Assembly: GCA_014377915.1 (NCBI GenBank)
Contig: JACMOT010000007.1
Coordinates: 1 to 10,107, forward strand
Reading direction: 5' to 3'
Length of the DNA stretch: 10,107 bases
Source of the DNA: Tardiphaga sp.
GTDB lineage: Bacteria; Pseudomonadota; Alphaproteobacteria; Rhizobiales; Xanthobacteraceae
The notes below the pieces were generated by a model. It had not been told where the DNA came from. It searched no databases and saw nothing but the letters and a program-made list of their open reading frames with translations. This document shows, one piece after another, positions 6,269 to 10,107 of the stretch. The position numbers were made by a program, and so were the translations under genes. Each line of letters opens with the position of its first letter. Position 1 is the stretch's first letter.

Positions 6269-7363
6269 ATGAAGAGATTTTCACGAAGAGCAGCGCTTGC
6301 GATACTTGCGGGAACGGCGGCTGCATCTGGAACTCGCGCAATCGCTGCACCAGCGCGGAGCCTCGGCGCGATAGCAGCTTCAAATGGTGTGGTATTTGGT
6401 GCCGCGGCCGGGCCGGTGATCGACAAGGACGTCGCCTATCGCGAGCTGTACACGACGCACGCACGAATTGTTACAACTGACATCGCGCTGAAGATCGGTA
6501 CGATCGCCGGACAGCCGGGTCCGAAACGTTTTGATAGTGCTGACCGGTTGCTAAAATTCTGTGCAGCAAACAACATTCCGATGCGTGGCCACTGCCTGAT
6601 CTGGAATGAATGGGTTCCACAATGGATCAGGAGCATGAGCACCTCGGAGCGACAAATATTCTTCGATCGCTATATCGACGATGTTGTCGGACGCTATGCA
6701 GGGCAGTTGCATTCCTGGGATATTGTCAACGAGCCGTTCTGGCCGGGACATAAGGCGCCTGGGGGCTATCGGCTTGGTCCCTGGTATGACGCCTTTGGCC
6801 CCGGCTACGTTCAGCGCGCTTTCGCGCGGGCGGCAATGGCCGACAGTAAAACGAAATTCGTCCTCAACGAGGCGCAGACCGAGCGCGATGACGAGGTCGG
6901 GCTCGCGGTGCGCGCGGGGATGCTGCGGCTCGTTGACGAGCTGCAGGACGCTGGCGTGCCGCTGCATGCGGTCGGGCTGCAGGGCCATCTGCAACCGCGC
7001 TACCCACACAATCCCGAGCGCTTTGCCGAATTTGTTCACGCCCTCGCCGAGCGCAAGGTCGAGATCTACATCACCGAATTCGACGTCCGCGACGACACAT
7101 TTCCCGACGATATCGCAGCACGCGATGCCATGGTGGCGGACACAGCCGAAAAATTCCTCGACAACGTCCTGCGAATTCCGGCGGTGAAGACGGTAATCGC
7201 TTGGCAGTTGGCCGACAATTATTCGTTTTATACGGATGCCGCCCGAAAGAAGGATCCGTTGGCCCAGCGTCTGCCACGGCCGCTGCCGTTCGACTCCGAG
7301 ATGCAGAAGAAGCCACTGTGGTCGGCCATGGCCCGTGCATTCCAGAATGTGAAGAAGGCATGA
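6269..7363 (+). CDS. Tat-exported GH10 glycoside hydrolase (endo-1,4-beta-xylanase family)
   Basis: The 364-residue protein begins with a twin-arginine signal, MKRFSRRAALAIL, and a likely cleavage after AIA at 25-27, so it acts in the periplasm or outside the cell. The catalytic domain is GH10, a (beta/alpha)8 retaining hydrolase. RGHCLIWNEWVPQW is at 106-119. WDIVNEPF (150-157) carries the acid/base E155, GLQGHL is at 236-241, and ITEFDV (268-273) carries the nucleophile E270. W312 in AWQLADNYSF matches the conserved subsite Trp. Differences from typical xylanases are Asn113 where WHxQ has His, and LNEAQTE (199-205) where YNDYN is usual. The start at 6269 gives the Tat motif at the N-terminus; a TTG 22 codons upstream would push it inward. 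The ribosome site is weak. It is the only + strand gene in the polysaccharide cluster, so cleavage of the cluster's own polymer is a reasonable inference. Xylan is the textbook substrate but unproven here. Confidence 0.9.
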   Translation: MKRFSRRAALAILAGTAAASGTRAIAAPARSLGAIAASNGVVFGAAAGPVIDKDVAYRELYTTHARIVTTDIALKIGTIAGQPGPKRFDSADRLLKFCAANNIPMRGHCLIWNEWVPQWIRSMSTSERQIFFDRYIDDVVGRYAGQLHSWDIVNEPFWPGHKAPGGYRLGPWYDAFGPGYVQRAFARAAMADSKTKFVLNEAQTERDDEVGLAVRAGMLRLVDELQDAGVPLHAVGLQGHLQPRYPHNPERFAEFVHALAERKVEIYITEFDVRDDTFPDDIAARDAMVADTAEKFLDNVLRIPAVKTVIAWQLADNYSFYTDAARKKDPLAQRLPRPLPFDSEMQKKPLWSAMARAFQNVKKA

Positions 7364-7376
7364 CCAGGCCCGGTCT

Positions 7377-8816
7377 TCACGTCGCTGGCGTTGTCATCCG
7401 GGATCGAATCATTCGGGTCAGCGTTCGCGCATAGAGCAGACCCAGTACCCCGATATACAGCGCGCCCCCGGCCGCGATATGCATCGCAAGCCCAAGCGAC
7501 GACCGGGCTTCGGGGAATTCGTAAAGCAGGCCGGCCATCGCCAGATTTGCCACGGCGATTCGCAGCAGATGCCCGATCGGCAGCGTCAGGCCAAATCTGG
7601 CGAAGCCAATCGAGAAGCTTACGGCTGCCGCGGCCGCTGCCGACAGTGCCGTGGCGCCAGCCGCGCCGATCAGGCCCCAGTAGCGAATGCAGGCGACGCT
7701 GAGCAGGACCGTCATGGTGGCGTCGATGGCAGCAATGATAATCATCAGTCGGGTGCGGCTGTGCAGCAGGAAGACCTGATCGCCGTAATGGGCACGCAGG
7801 TTGCGGATTGAGCCCGCCAGCATCGAGAGCGGCAGCACGGCCAGCGTCACCGCCTGGAACGGCACCGCGATCAGCAGGTGGACGATTTCGGCGCGAAGCA
7901 TGAAGATGCCCAGGATGCTGGGGGCGAGAATGGCGATCAACAGGGCGCTATTGTCGGCAAGCTGACGCATCGCGGCCTTGCTGCCACCCTGTTCCATATG
8001 CTTCACCGCGAGCGGAAAAGCGGCCGCTGTCACCAGCATGGCCGCAACGGCCGCGGCCCGCTGGCCGAGACCGTAACCGACCGCGAACAGGCCGGCGGCG
8101 GCGACGCCCTGAAGATGGTTGACGATGAAGCGTGACGCGTTGAGGCCGACCCAGCCGAGCGCTCCGCCGATGATCAGCGGAATGCCGTACCGCAAGGCAT
8201 GGTCGATGATCTCGCGATCGACCGGCCAGAACTTCCGTCCATGGCCGATCACCGGCAGAACGACCAGCGCTGCGACCAGCTGGGCAATGGCATAGCCCGC
8301 GAGCGGCCATGCTGCGGATGCGCCGAACGTCTTGATGAAGACGAGGCCGACCAAAAAGCCCACGGCTGGCCCAAGGATCTGCTGGATGGAATAGACGCCG
8401 ATCTGCTGGCGGACTCGGGCGCGCTCGCCGATATATAGGTTGAGCGACCGCGTGACGACGTAAGCCAGAGTGGCGACAAGCAACCAGGCGTCCGCATCCG
8501 GCGCAATCACCAGCTGCAGCACGCCGATCATGAAGATGCTTTGCAGGATGACGGACAGCAGCAGGATGGTGTTTTCGGTGCGGTAGAAGCGCGCGGCGCT
8601 GTGCGAATCCTGGTAGCGACCAAAGAACCGCAATGCATATTGCGACCACCAGGCCAGGAACCCGATCTGCAGCAATTCATGCGTGGCGGTGACCAGCGTG
8701 ATGATGCCAAGCGTGTGTTCGTCGACCACATGGGTCCAGACGACCATGGCGACCAGTTGGAACAGTGGCCCGATAATCTGTGCCGGTAAATAGAGAAGGG
8801 TCTGTCGAAGCAGCAT
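7377..8816 (-). CDS. Wzx-like polysaccharide flippase / PST-family membrane protein
   Basis: The 479-residue, strongly hydrophobic protein has roughly 12-14 membrane segments by eye, as in the polysaccharide transporter branch of the MOP exporter superfamily. The segment RYGIPLIIGGALGWV followed by NASRFIVNHLQG and GLFAVGYGLGQ (about 209-251) is the typical mid-protein signature, including the R-F pair before the 'V-G-Y' helix. Such proteins flip undecaprenyl-linked oligosaccharide units to the periplasmic face. The ATG at 8816 is chosen over an in-frame ATG at 8834 because CGGAG lies 7 bases upstream of the former. That leaves a 2-base gap after the acyltransferase stop. A longer open frame reaching 9032 overlaps the acyltransferase and is arginine- and cysteine-rich nonsense. 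The 3' end is convergent with the GH10 gene, 13 bases apart. Specificity for a particular polymer cannot be read from the sequence. Confidence 0.9.
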   Translation of the reverse strand: MLLRQTLLYLPAQIIGPLFQLVAMVVWTHVVDEHTLGIITLVTATHELLQIGFLAWWSQYALRFFGRYQDSHSAARFYRTENTILLLSVILQSIFMIGVLQLVIAPDADAWLLVATLAYVVTRSLNLYIGERARVRQQIGVYSIQQILGPAVGFLVGLVFIKTFGASAAWPLAGYAIAQLVAALVVLPVIGHGRKFWPVDREIIDHALRYGIPLIIGGALGWVGLNASRFIVNHLQGVAAAGLFAVGYGLGQRAAAVAAMLVTAAAFPLAVKHMEQGGSKAAMRQLADNSALLIAILAPSILGIFMLRAEIVHLLIAVPFQAVTLAVLPLSMLAGSIRNLRAHYGDQVFLLHSRTRLMIIIAAIDATMTVLLSVACIRYWGLIGAAGATALSAAAAAAVSFSIGFARFGLTLPIGHLLRIAVANLAMAGLLYEFPEARSSLGLAMHIAAGGALYIGVLGLLYARTLTRMIRSRMTTPAT

Positions 8817-8818
8817 GG

Positions 8819-9868
8819 TCAGGCTCCGAGCCATTGGGCGAGTCGGAACGGGGCATACTTCCGGACGGCCATTAACGCAGCGATGCTGATCGCTATCGTC
8901 ACAGTTGCGGTGATCGCGGCATCCGCGAGCGCACCAAATTGCCAAAAGGCGAGGTGATCGCGCAGCACCATCACGATGAAGATGTGCCAGAGATAGATGA
9001 AGTAGCTCCCCGATCCCAGCGTGGCGAACCATGGCGACTGGACGCTAATGGCGAAGAATACGGAACAGAGCAACGCGGCATAGAAGAAGAAGGCGATGGA
9101 ATCATAGGCTGCGGAATCGCCGATCTGGAAGTATCGTGCCGCGGCATAGGCCACGTAGAACAACAGCATGGCAGCGGCCAGTGGTGCTTGCATCGATGTC
9201 AGCGCAGCCCGGATGCCGGGCATCGCCACCAGACCGCCGAAGGCTGCAAAGCCGAACCAGAACGGAATGTCGCGCAGGCGGAATTCTTCGACCAGCGAGA
9301 CGGAAACACCAAAATTGAACAGCAGGGGATCGAGATAGCTTCCAACCATGAGGCCGACCATCATCGCCAGTGTCAGGCGCATGGCAAGTCGGGCCTGCGA
9401 CGGCGGTATGCCATCGCAAGAGGGCCGTAACACGAGCCACAGCAGAGCCGTGCAGCCGGCATAGACGAAGACATAATAATACACGAACACGTAAGCCAGA
9501 ATGAACCGCGCGCCGGTCGCCATGAGACGGTGATCCATCGCCGGATTATGCTGCGCCATATAGAAATAGGCCGCAACAAACGCGATGGCATAGGGAATCA
9601 GAATGGCCTTGAATCGCCGTGCCAGGGGCACGCGGCCGGACAGCACCGAGAGATATCCGGAAACGAACAGGAAGATGGGCACGCAGGGACGCAGCGCGGC
9701 GTCGACCGAGATTTCCCAGGACGCCATTAGCGGCTGATGCAGCGAGTGGATGCCGATCACCATCAGAATCGCAATACCACGCATGGTGTCGATGACGCTG
9801 TCGCGCCCTACGACCGTGGCGCTGGAATTCGCGAGCTGCGCCGGTGAAATCTCCGCGGTCATTGTCAT
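8819..9868 (-). CDS. Acyltransferase-3 family membrane O-acyltransferase
   Basis: The 349-residue protein is an integral membrane protein with about ten hydrophobic segments, the normal size for a bare acyltransferase-3 (AT3) domain without a C-terminal SGNH part. The N-terminal signature DTMRGIAILMVIGIH (27-41) has the conserved Arg30-Gly31 and the His41 spaced 11 residues later, the proposed catalytic His of the family. PIFLFVSGYL (64-73) matches the second family motif (F-x-x-SG). AT3 proteins move acetyl or other acyl groups onto sugars of O-antigen, exopolysaccharide or lipid-linked precursors; GumF and GumG of xanthan are the same kind of enzyme. The start ATG at 9868 overlaps the stop of the upstream acyltransferase by ATGA (9865-9868); an ATG two codons later is possible. 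It lies 2 bases before the flippase start, so acylation and export are coupled in expression. Confidence 0.92.
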   Translation of the reverse strand: MTMTAEISPAQLANSSATVVGRDSVIDTMRGIAILMVIGIHSLHQPLMASWEISVDAALRPCVPIFLFVSGYLSVLSGRVPLARRFKAILIPYAIAFVAAYFYMAQHNPAMDHRLMATGARFILAYVFVYYYVFVYAGCTALLWLVLRPSCDGIPPSQARLAMRLTLAMMVGLMVGSYLDPLLFNFGVSVSLVEEFRLRDIPFWFGFAAFGGLVAMPGIRAALTSMQAPLAAAMLLFYVAYAAARYFQIGDSAAYDSIAFFFYAALLCSVFFAISVQSPWFATLGSGSYFIYLWHIFIVMVLRDHLAFWQFGALADAAITATVTIAISIAALMAVRKYAPFRLAQWLGA

Positions 9869-10107
9869 CGCCGGGATTCCGTCGTAGCTGCGACAGCGGC
9901 GACCTTTGGTCCTCCGAGATGGCGATCATAGAGATCATTCAGGTAGCGCCGCATCGGCGTTTCGAACCAGCGCAGCGAAAGCTGGCTTGCGACGGCTAGC
10001 AGCACGATCGCTACGGGGACGAGCGCCATCCGACCACCCGGCAGGTGTGGCGCAAGGTAACGCGCGCCGAAGGTCAGAACGACGGTCGCGATGGGGATGT
10101 GCAGCAT
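9865..10107 (-). CDS. C-terminal end of a second acyltransferase-3 protein, cut by window edge
   Basis: Only the last 80 codons are in the window. They show two hydrophobic segments (IPIATVVLTF and MALVPVAIVLLAVASQL) followed by RWFETPMRRYLND, the usual tail of AT3 proteins (an aromatic, then E-x-P-x-R-R, right after the last helix). The final residues are hydrophilic and would lie in the cytoplasm. A Met falls exactly at the window edge but is almost certainly internal, since a complete AT3 protein is about 350 residues. The N-terminal catalytic Arg/His motif is not visible. The gene is translationally coupled by ATGA to the complete AT3 gene downstream, so the cluster has two membrane acyltransferases in tandem, perhaps for two different positions or acyl groups on the repeat unit. 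Confidence 0.8.
   Translation of the reverse strand: MLHIPIATVVLTFGARYLAPHLPGGRMALVPVAIVLLAVASQLSLRWFETPMRRYLNDLYDRHLGGPKVAAVAATTESRR

Noticed and set aside
8817..9032. A 72-codon N-terminal extension of the flippase gene
   Set aside because: It lies over the acyltransferase gene in another frame, has no membrane-protein character, and CGGAG sits correctly before the ATG at 8816.
1..10107. CRISPR arrays, tRNA or rRNA genes, insertion sequences, long direct repeats
   Set aside because: Looked for by eye on both strands; no regularly spaced repeats, cloverleaf-like sequence, transposase motifs or terminal inverted repeats were found.

Overview
This window looks like alphaproteobacterial chromosome, most likely from the Nitrobacteraceae (the Bradyrhizobium / Rhodopseudomonas / Afipia group). 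The grounds are GC-rich coding sequence, a Liv-type periplasmic binding protein of the kind these bacteria carry in many copies, and the style of the polysaccharide genes. This placement rests on protein style only; no marker gene is present. No tRNA, rRNA, CRISPR array or insertion sequence was seen.

Region 1 (1-2346) is a small metabolic or uptake module. A short-chain dehydrogenase, cut by the left edge, is divergent from a TetR-family regulator. A perfect 8-bp inverted repeat lies between them and is a good candidate operator. Downstream on the + strand is a periplasmic branched-chain-amino-acid-type ABC binding protein with a clear signal peptide and ribosome binding site. No permease or ATPase gene follows it. 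Its coding sequence contains a striking terminator-like hairpin followed by a T run (1639-1660).

Region 2 (2410-10107) is part of an exopolysaccharide or capsule locus. In order of transcription on the - strand it encodes: the C-terminal end of an acyltransferase-3 membrane protein (cut by the right edge), a complete acyltransferase-3 protein, a Wzx-like polysaccharide flippase, a WecG/TagA/CpsF (GT26) glycosyltransferase, two GT4 glycosyltransferases, and a small secreted four-cysteine protein of unknown function. Most junctions are ATGA overlaps or gaps of a few bases, so the genes are probably translationally coupled. A single + strand gene sits between the flippase and the GT26 gene. It encodes a Tat-exported GH10-family glycoside hydrolase ('endo-1,4-beta-xylanase' family).

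Read together, region 2 suggests assembly of a lipid-linked oligosaccharide by the three glycosyltransferases, its O-acylation by the membrane acyltransferases, and export by the flippase. The periplasmic GH10 enzyme is more likely to trim or turn over this polymer than to digest plant xylan. The initiating phosphoglycosyltransferase, polymerase and export proteins are not in the window. The most notable points are the oppositely oriented GH10 gene inside the cluster, the small secreted protein coupled to a glycosyltransferase, the intragenic terminator-like structure, and the candidate TetR operator.
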